Shown piece after piece: positions 31,176-41,889 of a DNA stretch of 64,000 nt; position 1 is the first letter of the stretch; each line of letters opens with the position of its first letter. Location: the NCBI GenBank assembly GCA_023014485.1, contig JAJOZX010005612.1, positions 164,501-228,500 on the forward strand, read 5' to 3'. A program made the translations under genes and the position numbers. The DNA comes from Bathynomus jamesi. Taxonomy: Eukaryota > Arthropoda > Malacostraca > Isopoda > Cirolanidae. The notes below the pieces were generated by a model. It worked only from the letters and a program-made list of their open reading frames with translations. It was not told the DNA's origin and ran no database searches.

Positions 31176-33164
31176 TAGGCCGGGCTGAAACTCAAGATAG
31201 AATTAATCAGTCATTAACAGTTGGCTTTAGTTTTTGAGTTATTTTAGAAAAACTAATTTTTGGGGCCCATAGACCCCCTTTCGACGGACCTTAGTGACAA
31301 AAGAAATTCTAAAATAAGCATGATTTGGCTTTTTCATTACTAACTACCTCGACCATTTTACCCCGGAGAGTGGCAAAGGCATTGACATTGCTCATGGCAT
31401 TTATAAGATCATTAAAGGGACAGAACTTGAGGCCAAATTAAACTTGGTTAAAGCAGATGGGACAAATACTAACACAGGACATATGCATGGGTCAATCAGA
31501 TATTTGGAAATGTTTTTAGGGCAACCTCTTCAGTGGGATATTTGTCTTCTGCATCTAAATGAATTGCCACTTAGACACATCTTCATAACTTTAGATGGGA
31601 CAACAAAAAGTCCAGACAAATTTTCTGGCCCTATTGGTTCTCAGCTCAATGGGGATGTGTCAGAATGGAATGTTGTGGACTTCAAATCTATACCTTATCC
31701 TGCATTTGTGCTTCTACCAAATGAGGTGGTCAATAATTTATCAACAGACCAATACTATGGATACTGCATCTGCTGGGCAATTATTACTGGTGAAGTGGAT
31801 GAAGACCTTGCACTCTTAGAAGTTGGCCTGCTAAATCACTCTCGATGGCTCACCTTAGCCTGTAGAATTCTTCGCTTTTATGTTTCACAAAAAAGACCCA
31901 GTAAGAACCTCAAAATCATAGTAGAATTCATCATCAAAGTATACTTTCACAGTTGGTTCAAATATCAAGGCTAATAAGAGGCTAAGTGATGGGTCAAGAA
32001 ACCTATTCAATATGATCCAGAGTAAATAAATTCCCTGACAGGAAAATTAGAGAAATTTGTTATGACGTATCAAACAATAACAGCTATTTTGCTCATGGTG
32101 AAAATATTTTAGTTGGAATGCTGGCTGATGAAGATGAAGAGGTGAGGAGGTGTGCTGTCAATAAAGTTCTGTGTCTGAGGGGAGTTATAGAGGATCTTGA
32201 TGATGAATCTGGTAGTAGCAATGATTTTGCAGGTGGAATAATTGAAAGTGATGATGAGAATGAAGAGGATCATGGAGGTGGTACTGATGAATATCCTGCT
32301 ATAGATGAGAATGTTAGGGTCTTTAGAAAGCCAATCATCAATTTCAAAGCTTCTGCATACCACAAGCTGTCTGCTATGTCCCAATGGGAAACTGTTCCAC
32401 CTGTATTAAAAGAATTCAGTAATGATGAACTGCGTGATATCATTAATACCGCATTGAAACTGGATCATGAGTGCCACAGTCAGAATGTTGAAAGGCACAT
32501 CAAGCTTGTCACTGAAGCATCCTTGGCTGTAGGTCATGAGCGTAGAGATGGTCTTATTAGAAACAAAATTAGATCACGTAAATTAATGAAAGATTTTGTG
32601 TCTAAAAAATATTTTAAGTTCTAGATTATTATTTATCATGCTAAAATATGACAAAATGACAATTTGTTAATTGTATAATTTAATGTTTGGCGTTTTGGAA
32701 TGTCAAAAAGCATTTTCAATGAATTTAAAATGGCTGATTTTGATTGATTTTGATTGCTGATTGAAAACCACTAATACATGTCAATTTGCAGCTTGAGAAT
32801 GTTTTATTGTGTTGACATTCAGTCGAAAGGGGGTCTATGGGCCCCAAAAATTAGTTTTTCTAAAATAACTCAAAAACTAAAGGTTTTATGAAAACATACC
32901 ACTCTTAATAATTTGTTCTAAATCAAATTCTGCATCTTTTGGTATGCAAACCATCTCTCTAGCATGTTCAGAAGAAGAGATATTGCCATTTTCCTGATTT
33001 TGCTAGTGCGGCATTAGATGTTTTTACAAAAACGGGGATGGCCGGACACAAGTTGGTTGCCACCAATTATTTTTTTCAGGAATCTTATTTTTATATCAAA
33101 AGCCAACTGTTAGTCACTCTGATAAATTAAAATCAAACAAAAATTATAGTTTCAGCCCGGCCTA
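31176..33164 (+). mobile_element. Element A: unclassified transposon with TAGG ends and 9-bp TSD
   Basis: 1,989 bp. Ends TAGGCCGGGCTGAAAC / GTTTCAGCCCGGCCTA; 9-bp TSD ACGCCCCAC (31167-31175, 33165-33173). Inverted termini continue inward (ACAGTTGGCTTT, TTTTTGAGTTATTTTAGAAA, GGGGCCCATAGACCCCCTTT). On the right the inner block (32,822-32,887) is separated from the outer one by about 210 bp. Inserted in the LINE. Encodes the C-terminal half of a transposase-like protein. Confidence 0.85.
31351..32624 (+). pseudogene. Element A transposase-like protein, N-terminally truncated
   Basis: Begins in DHFTPESGKG, then KADGTNTNTG (putative catalytic Asp), LHLNELPLRH, LDGTTKSPDKFSGPIGSQLN, LSTDQYYGYCICWAI, LLEVGLLNHSRWLTLACRIL, VYFHSWFKYQG and a stop at 31,972. 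After a frame break coding continues in NSYFAHGENILVGMLADEDE, an acidic stretch (DDESGSSNDF...DDENEEDH), and ends CHSQNVERHIKLVTEASLAV, RRDGLIRNKIRSRKLM at 32,624. The same blocks in the same order occur in copies B and C. The N-terminal half seen in B is missing, so A is probably an internally deleted copy. Confidence 0.7.
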
Positions 33165-33639
33165 ACGCCCCACAGACATCACACAGTACAGAAAACACAC
33201 ACACACACACACCTAATCCACAAAGCACTGACACAACTCGGTCCAAATGCGGTCCTAGGTGCGAAGCCGCCACCCATTAACAGGTCAGAGATCAGCCTGA
33301 GTAGATCGGATCGAGTTAACTTAGCACGATTCCGATGTGGACATCACCCCAACTTACGGACATATAAACACAGACTAGACAACTCCATAGATGACACCTG
33401 CCACCTGTGCCAGGACACACCACAAACAATTGAACACATTATGACAGACTGTACCGCTCTAGCACAACAACGAACACAACACAACACAACACAACACAAC
33501 ATTACTAGTGTGCTGAACCTCTGGTCCACTCCGAGGGCGATCGGTTACCTGCGTGCCGCCGCGCCGGCTTGCTCGATCAGGGTTGGCTGATCGGCTAAAG
33601 AACAACAACAACAACAACAACAAGCATACATTTTATTAA

Positions 33640-34500
33640 ACCTTGCATATGTTCAACGGGCTTATTTTGAATTTATATGTATGATACTTGCGTTCATTAA
33701 CAAGTACAGTAATTCTGCTTTGTAATTGTTTAAAAAGTGTTTCCAAAAATTAACATCAAACGTGTAAAAACAAGCTTAGTATTCAGTATTTCTTGAAATG
33801 CATTTTTTGATATCTCGAGTGAATTTTGTGCTGTAAGATGGGAAAAGTAGCGTAAAAATTTTTTGTTCTAATGTGTGCTATAATTTATTGACATTTATCT
33901 CCTACCATGATAAGAACAAGTTAAATTTATATATATATATATATACACACAGTATATATATTACTTGGTACAGGTACTATTAAAATTATTTATTATTATT
34001 ATTATTTTTTTATTATTATTATGTATGTATGTATGTATGTATGTATGTACCGTATGTAGTGCTCAGATTTGTGTATTAGTGTTTGCATAATTTATTATAC
34101 TGAAAGAAGCACAGGGGATAAGTAGACCAATGGTCTCAATACTGACATGTCGGTGGGTTTGCTTAAATATTAATATTTGGCAGAAAACTTGCATTGATTG
34201 TTACTTTGTTGACAAAAATAACATCCAACATCAGCTGTTAGGGAGAATTACTTGTATATAATTCCAGTATATTTACCTGTTGGATAAACAGAGAAATGAA
34301 CTGATAAATGAAATTGATATGTTTTTTCATTATTATTTTATTCATTTAGAGATAAGAGCATGACTGATTTGTGTCCAAACATGTGAGGAGTTTCTTGCAT
34401 ATTGTTATGAATTATAAGTACGGTAGCTTCGAAGGTGGTCTAAAAGGAAGGATGAGAAGTCTTGACCTCTATGAAAAGTAACAGGAAAATATTATCCATG
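33640..34500. other. No gene seen; (TA)n, (TTA)n and (ATGT)n microsatellites
   Basis: Microsatellites at about 33,929-33,950, 33,985-34,022 and 34,022-34,050; otherwise AT-rich without coding features. Confidence 0.5.
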
Positions 34501-34519
34501 TAGTATATATATATATATA

Positions 34520-35002
34520 TATATGTTAAACACAGACCGTGCATGGAACAAGGAACTCTTCTGGGAAAATTAAATCCACTATAGTCCGAATAAGTAATGG
34601 CAAATGACAAATACCATAGTTTTTCTTTTTCATGATGTTAGCCCGACGTGGGCAACGGGTCTCTCGCAAAGAGATCCCATAAATATAGCTTCCCTCACCA
34701 GCTATCTGCAAAGCAGACAGGATCCAGCTTTGGGACATGGATCTAGGGTTTAAAGCAAGCCTAGATCCCTACACCCTAGATCCATGTCCCAAAGCTGGAT
34801 CCTGTCTGCTTTACAGATAGCTGGTGAGGGAAGCTATATTTATGGGATCTCTTTGCGAGAGACCCGTTGCCCACGTCGGGCTAACATCATGAAAAAGAAA
34901 AACTATGGTATTTGTCATTTACCATTACTTATTCGGACTATAGTGGATTTAATTTTCCCAGAAGAGTTCCTTGTTCCATGCACGGTCTGTGTTTAACATA
35001 TA
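34520..35002. repeat. Near-perfect inverted repeat, 230-bp arms, 23-bp spacer
   Basis: Left arm 34,520-34,749 and right arm 34,773-35,002 are reverse complements with one mismatch that I noticed (in GCAAAGCAG / CTGCTTTAC). Both arms therefore contain the same 70-codon open frame in opposite directions; it shows no known domain and is likely fortuitous. (TA)n lies left and (ATGT)n right. A third, partial copy follows at 35,063. Confidence 0.92.
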
Positions 35003-35062
35003 ATTTTTTCAGGGAACCATTCTGAGTTTGTGTATGTATGTATGTATGTATGTATGTATGTT

Positions 35063-35200
35063 ATACAGAGTGTGCATGGAACAAGGAGCTCTTCTGGGAA
35101 AATTAAATCCACTCTAGTCCGAATAGGTAATGGCAAATGACAAACATTATAGTGTTTTTCTTTTTCATGACGGAATTTCCGACGTGGGCAACAGGTCATA
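35063..35200 (+). repeat. Third partial copy of the inverted-repeat arm
   Basis: GTGCATGGAACAAGGAGCTC, AAATTAAATCCACTCTAGTC and GACGTGGGCAAC match the left arm in the same orientation with about 10% difference; it ends in (TA)n. This suggests a dispersed repeat family whose copies paired to make the palindrome. Confidence 0.75.
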
Positions 35201-35503
35201 TATATATAGTATTATACTTTACAGAAATTCAATTTACGGATTTCGCTTTAACGGAAATGCTTAATAAGGGAATAAAATTCAATATAAAAATATTCGTTAT
35301 AACGGAAATTTGATTTTAAAAAAATCACTAACTCACTCGTTAAAATATCCAATCTTTTCTAATTTTACACAGGCAGTGGCTCATACTAGCGGCCCGTGCT
35401 CACCACAACCTTCCCTCCCACCACCTCGCACGTCTCCATGGATAGCTGGTCAGACACCCTTATTCTTACTTTTTTCTCGCCTTAGTACTATACAAATAAT
35501 ATA

Positions 35504-36189
35504 CAGGGTGTTTATAAAGTCCCTATCTATTTCAGTGGAAACGTAGCAGAAAGGGTAAAATTCAATAACAATATAATAGAAGGCATACATTTAATGAATA
35601 CTTAAGCATATGATTCTACATGAGCCCCATCAGTATCTCTACAGAGTTCGAATCTGTGAGCAGCATTGCGGAACACATTTTGGAGCATGACGATGGTTAT
35701 TTTTGTAACTGCTGTTACGATACGAGCTTCATTCAGATGGCATTTTAAACATCGTCGTCTTTCAACAAGATGGGACACCTTGTCATTACGCAAACATTGT
35801 TCGAGAGTACTAAATGAACGATTTCCAAATCGGTGGATCGGACGTGGAGGCAACAGGCTCTGGGCGGCTCGATCTCCTGACCTAACGCCCTTGGATTTCT
35901 TTGCATGGGGCTTTATCAAATCAAACGTCTATCAAACGAGGGTTACAGATCTGCAAGACTTACGTGCTCGTATCGTAACAGCAGTTACAAAAACAACCAT
36001 CGTCATGCTCCAAAATGTGTTTCGCAATGCTGCTGACAGATTCGAACTCTGTAGAGATACTGATGGTGCTCATATAGAATCATATGCTTAAGTATTCATT
36101 AAATGTATGCCTTCTATTATATTGTTATTGAATTTTACCCTTTCTGCTACGTTTTCACTGAAATAGATAGGGACTTTATAAACACCCTG
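35504..36189 (+). mobile_element. Foldback mariner derivative, DD41D type
   Basis: 686 bp between TA dinucleotides, ends CAGGGTGTTTATAAAGTCCC / inverse. 35,504-35,726 is an inverted copy of 35,967-36,189: the terminal repeat plus the last 30 codons of the transposase are present at both ends, which turned an ordinary element into a long-TIR foldback. It is inserted in a pogo-like sequence (35,205-36,384). Confidence 0.9.
35736..36091 (+). pseudogene. DD41D transposase, C-terminal part
   Basis: VVFQQDGTPCHYANIVREY holds the second catalytic Asp; after a frame break at about 35,812 the frame reads ERFPNRWIGRGGNRLWAARS, then PDLTPLDFFAWGFIKS with the third Asp, and ends MLQNVFRNAADRFELCRDTD. 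The N-terminal DNA-binding half is absent. A minus-strand mirror of the last 30 codons is at 35,602-35,690. Confidence 0.85.
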
Positions 36190-38187
36190 TACAGTAATAA
36201 TGTACAGAGTATTTTAATAAAGTTTGTTTCGTTATTGTGTGTGTGTTACATCGTAGAGTTAAGATTTTGTTCTGTAGGAACGCATCTCCAAATATATAAT
36301 GAGTGTTTATGGGAAAATAGGATTCGGTTTACGGAAATCCGTCTTACGGAACGTAACCCTTCCGTAAAGCGAGGGATTAATATACAGAGTCATGCAAGAA
36401 GTAAATAGACACCCTTAATTTTATGGTAAAATGTATGCATCCAAATTTTTTTGCCATTATTATGACTAATATTCGTTTCCTTTTTTTAGATTGTAATATT
36501 AGGGTGTGTCAATTTGGGAGGTGAAAATTAATTTTTGCCAATTCCTTCACTGAGGGGTTTTAAAAATATGATTTTGGATGTGAAGAATTCAAATCTGCTA
36601 TTATTTTTGTGATTGCTCAACACTTAGCTTGGTAAATCTACGTTTGATTAAAAAGCACATAAATTGCTCTCGGAAAACAACATTTATTAATTTTAGCTTC
36701 TCAAAATGTCGGGTAATGCTATAAAAATTTTAGTTTCTCTGCATAAAACATATCCTAGTAATCATAAAACATATCCTTGTAATCATAAAACAACATTAGA
36801 AAGTAATGACATCAGTAAAAAAGATATTTAAACAACAAGTTTCATCAAGTCTTGCTTTGATTCGTTCTTGGACATCAGCCGCCGACTTGCTTCTTGGCCT
36901 CTGATATAGCCATCACGTTTCTCATGTGTATACACCCTGCCTGCTGTCTCTGTGACTTGTTTCACACACCTCTCTATTGACTGAGCATGACAGGGCCACT
37001 GTGGAACTTGCATAGGCTTGTCAAAGAACTTCTTTACTTCCGCTGTAGTCAGTTTACATGTCAAAGGAGGTTCAAATACCCCGTCAGACCAGTCTGTCAG
37101 CTCCAACACGGAAGAAGCACTGGGGTTGATGGAAGGTGTCTTCCTGGGACGTACAGAAAGATCTCCAAGTGTGTCATCATCTCCACCCCTCATGTCAACA
37201 ATCTTTTGGACACCAGCTCTCCTCTCCTCACTGTCATCTGAGCACAAGAGTGTCTGGATTATCATTTCGCTGAATGCTTACCATGCTGAGCGCTTGATGG
37301 TTAGCAAAACAGCATCCACTACAGCCTTCTTTTGCAGCCTAACTAGCCGCAGCTGAAACAAGATGTGGTGTGGGCCTTCCACCCAAGAGTGTTTTACTTT
37401 GATGTTGAACTAGCAGGGGTAGTACACACCAACAATGTATTCCACTATCAGTCTTAAGTTGTTGAGGGTTTTGCCTTTAAGGCCATGTTTTGAAACCCAT
37501 ATGCGACAAAGCCTGTTTGCTGTTGTCAACCACCTTGAATGGCTCACTGGACCAATTTCAAGAAGGGCCAGATCTGTGGGAAGTTCTGTCCTTATGGCCT
37601 GTGTGATCCTATACCCGTACGCTTGATCAGTAGAGAGATCCTTTAGGACATTGTCACTCAGTGAAGTAAGAGGCTCTCCAATTGAGAGTTTGGTGAATGA
37701 AGGATCAATTTCAAGTTCGGTTGCAGTGTCTAGCTTCTTGCCAATGTTACCTGTCCACTTGTTAGACAAGGTCTTCCCATCCAGTGCTGTGATCAAGTGT
37801 CGCAGGCATGACTCCAGATTTGAAAAAATTTACTGGAGCACTGCTCTGAATTTACTTTTTTTCCCCTTACACCACTAGATAGGTTAATGATAGTAAACTC
37901 TTGAATTGACGACATACCAATTACAAATTGTTTTAGCTAAACATAATAATACAATAATGTACAGTTTATAACTCACCTTAAGTTTATTTATTCATTGCAG
38001 CAGCAACAGTGGACGATGTTAGACCTTGCATGTAGGCATTTGTTGTGAATTTACCGCCATGTATGCTTGGCCACTGATCAATGGCTTTCTGTGATCATTA
38101 CAGCAGATCTAGTGCCTGGAGCTGGACCCTCCTTCACAATTCTGCCACAGCTTAGTCAAATGAGATGGCTTAATGGATCCTTTGTGT

Positions 38188-39552
38188 TCAACAATGTAAC
38201 CAAGAATGGAGAATGTCCCCTTCAGCTGGTGCTTCACTCCAGGCAGTTGATCCATCTTTATCAAAATGCTTTAATCTCTCTGTGATTCCTTTCCACAGCT
38301 GTTCTATATATTCTGTCAGCCAATTTATCACCGAGTCTTTTGTAAAACTACTTTCAGATCTGGTTCTGGATGGTCTAGCAACTTCAGCAACCTGGTAGTA
38401 ATCAGAACGTTTCTTGATGTATTTGTAAACTTCATTTAGGATGTAATCCTCAGCTGTTAGTTCCTTTTGCTGCCCTGTGGTATCGTGCTTAAATTCAGAA
38501 ACTACATCATTTGCATTTCCTCCATTAGCTAATTTGGAAATTGTTTCCATCACTCTTAACATAACAGTTTTCCCTCCTTCTTTATAAAATATATTTTCTA
38601 CAAATTCTGCACTAACTGTGGTTTTTTGAGTTAAATCTTTAACATTGAAGTAACCTTTTATGTTAGAATGTTTGTCTGAAGCACATGCTTTGGGGTCTGT
38701 GCAAGCTATGCAATATAATGTAAACATTTTATCATCAGAAGCATCATCAATATCTTCTTGATTATCATCATCTTCATCCTCAACAGCTATATCTACATCA
38801 GGCATATTAGTGTCACTATTTGCAATGTTTTCCATTATATCACTTGGTACTGAAAATGAATCATCAGCATGCCCTAGATCCTTCTTTTCCACCAATTTGA
38901 ATGTAGATTTGATCAAATCATTGTTCAGGATTTCTTGTATTGATTTACACTTGCTTAAATGGGCTATGGAAATGTTAAATTTGTTGCTTTTTGCTTTATT
39001 AGATTTGGATGCAACACTTGAACTTGAAGGCATATTTTGACTCTTCTCTTTATTAACCACAACAGCTTGGTGAGTTCTTTTGTTAGGCGCAAAATTGCAT
39101 TCAATGTCTTCTGGATTTGGGAATTTTCAAATTCCTCTAAAGCAGTTTTGTTAGTCTGATGCGCAGATTCCTCACTTACCTTTTGTTTCTTAGGTGGAGG
39201 AGAAGCACTTTCTTCAGTCTGTGAAAATCTAGTGAAAAAGTTTCATTTCTAGATTAGCAGTTGATGAAGTTGGTTCATTTTTCTGAGGTCTAGCACTAGC
39301 ACATTTTGTGAACAAACTAAATGACTGCTTTGCCGTATCTCTTTGCTGCACTTCATCCTGGTATTTCTTTACTGCAATATCTAAGCTGTGGGCCCAAACT
39401 CTGGGACCTCTTGTATTGTAACAAATTTTTTTTTTGGAATTAAAATGTTCCTCCCAGTTTTGCTTTGAATATTTGTTCTTGCATTGACCACAAAAGTAAC
39501 CCCTTTTAACACCCTCACTTTTCTCTCCAACTTCATCAATATTAGGATCCAT
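38188..39552 (-). pseudogene. Unrecognised proteins of the 37.8-40.1 kb element (zinc finger plus acidic protein)
   Basis: Two minus-strand frames. 39552-39229: MDPNIDEVGEKSEGVKRGYF then CGQCKNKYSKQNWEEHFNSK, a C-x2-C...H single finger resembling a BED or C2H2-type DNA-binding start, with RPQKNEPTSSTANLEMK beyond. 39060-38188 (290 aa): acidic middle (DVDIAVEDEDDDNQEDIDDA), CIACTDPKACASDKHSNIKG (Cys pairs), then helical VSEFKHDTTGQQKELTAEDY and WLTEYIEQLWKGITERLKHF. No catalytic DDE motif is recognisable, so it may be a deletion derivative. Function unknown. Confidence 0.5.
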
Positions 39553-39584
39553 TATTGATTATTGACTACCTGAAAAAATACAAA

Positions 39585-39735
39585 ATAAGTAAAAGTTAGT
39601 AAATATAGTGTGGTAAAAGTGAGTAAAAGTAAGTAAATATAGTACAATGAAAGTAAGTAAAAGTAAGTGCTTTAAACTTAGTAAAAGTAAGGAAGAGTAA
39701 GTAAAGTAGGTAAGTTAAAGTAAGTAAAAGTAAGT
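39585..39735. repeat. Degenerate AGTAAAAGTA minisatellite
   Basis: About 15 imperfect units of AAGTAAAAGT between the zinc-finger frame and the right end of the hAT-like element. Confidence 0.8.
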
Positions 39736-41889
39736 TTAAACTTAACTAAACTTTTCAATTCTAGAGTCATGGTGGATTACTTAAAACCGCACAAGTAATT
39801 ATCTGGCCAATTTATCAAACCTGGCCGAGATCAATGGAACATAGTCCAATCCTGATAATTTTATATTAAAAAAATATACGTTTTAATAAAATTTTAATTA
39901 TCAAAACATTGAAGCTTAACAAAAAATAAAAATAATTGTTAAATATGGAATTACCAACTAAACTTAAAATAACTAAATTTGTAATTTAAAAAAATTGGTT
40001 TGTACAAGAACGTATACGCAAAAAAATTGCATAACGTCTAGCGGATGAACAAAACTCAAACCCAAATTTACTTTTTCTCATGGTCAAATTTACTGGAGCA
40101 ATGCTCCCAAGATCCCAGGAATCTGGAGTCATGGTCGCAGGGGTAACTCGTTAGTGTGGAGGGCACAAACCAACCAGATCAGCTTACGGTAAAGCTTGAC
40201 CTCTACCCAATGCATGGAACCACCCTCGGCCTCCCAGCCAGTGTTAACATTTGTAGAATCACCTCCAATGGCCTGCAGGCTTTTATCAATGCCCTTCTTC
40301 TTCATGAAATCTACAAGATTATCAGCAATAACTTCAGCAGGTTTTTTTCTCGTTGAGCCTTTCTCAGGAGTGAAGTGGTAGAGATATCTTCCACCTGGCT
40401 CACTGCACACAGAATAATGCTCTTCTTTGATGATGCTGGGGAACTGACGATCTGAATTGTCTGCTTTCAGCATAACTTTAGTTGTATCTTGACGGCCGTC
40501 AAAGAAGATGCAGTCAATTTCACCCTTCTTACAAAGATCATCAAATTCCTGATCCAGGGATCTCATAACTTTTTCTTGGGCCCTCTTGACTTTATTGTGA
40601 TCAACTACAAGTCTCTTGTCTTCTTCAGTTCTTCAGTGATCAAGCCAGCATCCATAAAGGCAGCAGTGGTGATGGCATCTGTGGCACGCAGGCCAACACC
40701 ATATCTGATGCTATGCATAGCAACATTAGGTATTTCTAATGTGTTGTACTCTGGCTTTTTATTGGAAGTTGAAGACGTGCTTGGTATTTCTAATGTCACT
40801 TCATAACTTCCATCCTTTCCAGCTTGAGCATCAGCTATTTGTTCTTCATTTTCATCATCAGAGAAAATTATTTCATTTGATGGCATTGAAACATCCTGCT
40901 TACTTGTCTGCTTATATTCAGCAAGCCTTCTTCTTTCGTCTTCTTGCCGCTTCTGCTTTTTGACTTGTCTGTTGTGCTCAGGTTGATCTGGCAAGCCAAT
41001 CTGATGTGGTCCAATAGAACCAGACTTGTCTCTCTGACCTTTAATGAAAGCAAGTTCCTTCACAGGGATCTTCATCTCCCTAGGGCATGTACAGTTAATG
41101 TGAGTTTCGTTTTTGCAACCAGCATCTGCAAGGCAGCCAAATTCAGAGCAGAGAACAATTTTACACTTGCAACTGAGGATGTCAAAAAGCTTGTCAAGTT
41201 TGCAATGAAAGCCTCTTTGACATGTAGCTTCCTCTCCCAAGAGATATGTTTTTGGCCTGCTCCCAGCTCTCTTGGATCTTGTTTAAGATTGGACTCGTGA
41301 ATTTACAACGGGAGCTACAACGAACTGTTTGCTCGTTCCCACTTTTCAAGCACTTTAGGGTAAATGTCCTTTGCAAGACTGGCTGCTGGGTAGTTTCTCA
41401 CATCCTCACCACTTTGTTCTCTTAGCAGTAGCCCATATTTCAGAACGTCTCGCAGAGTTGGGAGTTCAGAGGGCAACAACTCTCTACCAGTTCCAATTAG
41501 GTTGCTCATATGTGTGAATGTCCCCAGTCTTGTCCTCCTTTTAGAAGCCATGTAGTCAATTCCCACTGGTTAGGATGGTAGCACTGACGCAAGTAATCTT
41601 CAGCACACTGATGAATATGTTTCAACCTGTAAAATAAGCAAAAACAGCAGTGCATTATACAGCATATATAATTATTAATATAATAATTATTATATAATTC
41701 CACAAAAAAGTCAGACAAGTCACTATTTTTATGTAGCTTCTTACCAAGCAAAACTAAATTATATTAAATTAACAAAAATATCTTTAGAATTCCTAAATCA
41801 TGCTGCAAATTTTTTTAGCACCCCTCATATTTGGAATTTGAAAGTTGAAAAATTCGACACACCCTATTGTAATATACCCATCCTAGAAC

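Larger units (their letters stand above)
29512..33560 (+). pseudogene. LINE reverse transcriptase and C-terminal region, interrupted
   Basis: RT: NGVPQGSVLSPTLFNLYMHD and the catalytic LSYADDITL at about 29,620; thumb/connection: KILGVIYNTSLSFANHIQDI (30,690), VMDYASPCWAPI (30,855), LQTIQNNALRIITGC (30,915). After element A, coding resumes (33,165 on) to IDDTCHLCQDTPQTIEHIM at about 33,390, the usual C-terminal C-x2-C...H...C motif. Frame breaks lie near 30,825 and in an (AC)n run at about 33,195. Endonuclease domain is absent by 5' truncation. Confidence 0.88.
29497..33623 (+). mobile_element. 5'-truncated LINE (Jockey/I group) carrying two later insertions
   Basis: Flanked by a perfect 13-bp TSD GCATACATTTTAT (29484-29496 and 33624-33636). 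The 3' end is an (AAC)n tail (33,600-33,623), typical for some Jockey/I-group LINEs. The body starts inside the RT and is split by a hAT derivative (29724-30553) and by element A (31176-33164). Removing each insertion with one TSD copy restores continuous coding at both sites. Confidence 0.92.
37807..40133 (-). mobile_element. hAT-like element inserted in element B, 8-bp TSD
   Basis: 2,327 bp with short inverted ends CATGACTCCAGATT / AATCTGGAGTCATG plus sub-terminal TTTACTGGAGCA.TGCTC repeats; perfect TSD GTCGCAGG (37799-37806, 40134-40141). Removing it and one TSD joins LHTNELPLR to HLITALDG in frame, proving the insertion. Eight-base TSD suggests hAT, though the ends are atypical. Confidence 0.88.
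36828..41566 (-). pseudogene. Element B transposase-like protein, nearly full length, interrupted
   Basis: In coding order: ELPTLRDVLKYGLLLREQSG and DIYPKVLEKWERAN (41,500-41,320); Cys-rich block LDKLFDILSCKCKIVLCSEF, CTCPREMKIP (41,200-41,070), likely metal binding; basic-acidic linker; YGVGLRATDAITTAAFMDAG; IDCIFFDGRQDTTKVMLK (putative first Asp, 40,500); EEHYSVCSEPGGRYLYHFTP; AIGGDSTNVNTGW (second Asp, 40,255); CALHTNELPLR at 40,140, where a hAT-like element enters. Coding resumes at 37,796: LITALDGKTLSNKWTGNIGK, LSTDQAYGYRITQAI, LLEIGPVSHSRWLTTANRLC (candidate Glu), VEYIVGVYYPC, then 37,265-36,828 with CHAQSIERCVKQVTETAGRV. Frame breaks lie near 41,300, 40,590 and 37,400. I do not recognise a named family. 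Confidence 0.7.
36500..41876 (-). mobile_element. Element B: fullest copy of the unclassified TAGG transposon, 9-bp TSD
   Basis: 5,377 bp including a 2.3-kb insertion, so about 3.0 kb native. Ends TAGGGTGTGTCAATTT / AATTCGACACACCCTA; TSD TTGTAATAT (36491-36499 and 41877-41885). Minus-strand coding spans nearly the whole length. It shares protein blocks with A and C, and TAGG plus 9-bp TSD with A. Confidence 0.87.

Noticed and set aside
34526..34996. Conserved 70-aa protein encoded twice
   Set aside because: The identity simply reflects the inverted repeat; no domain and no sign of coding constraint.
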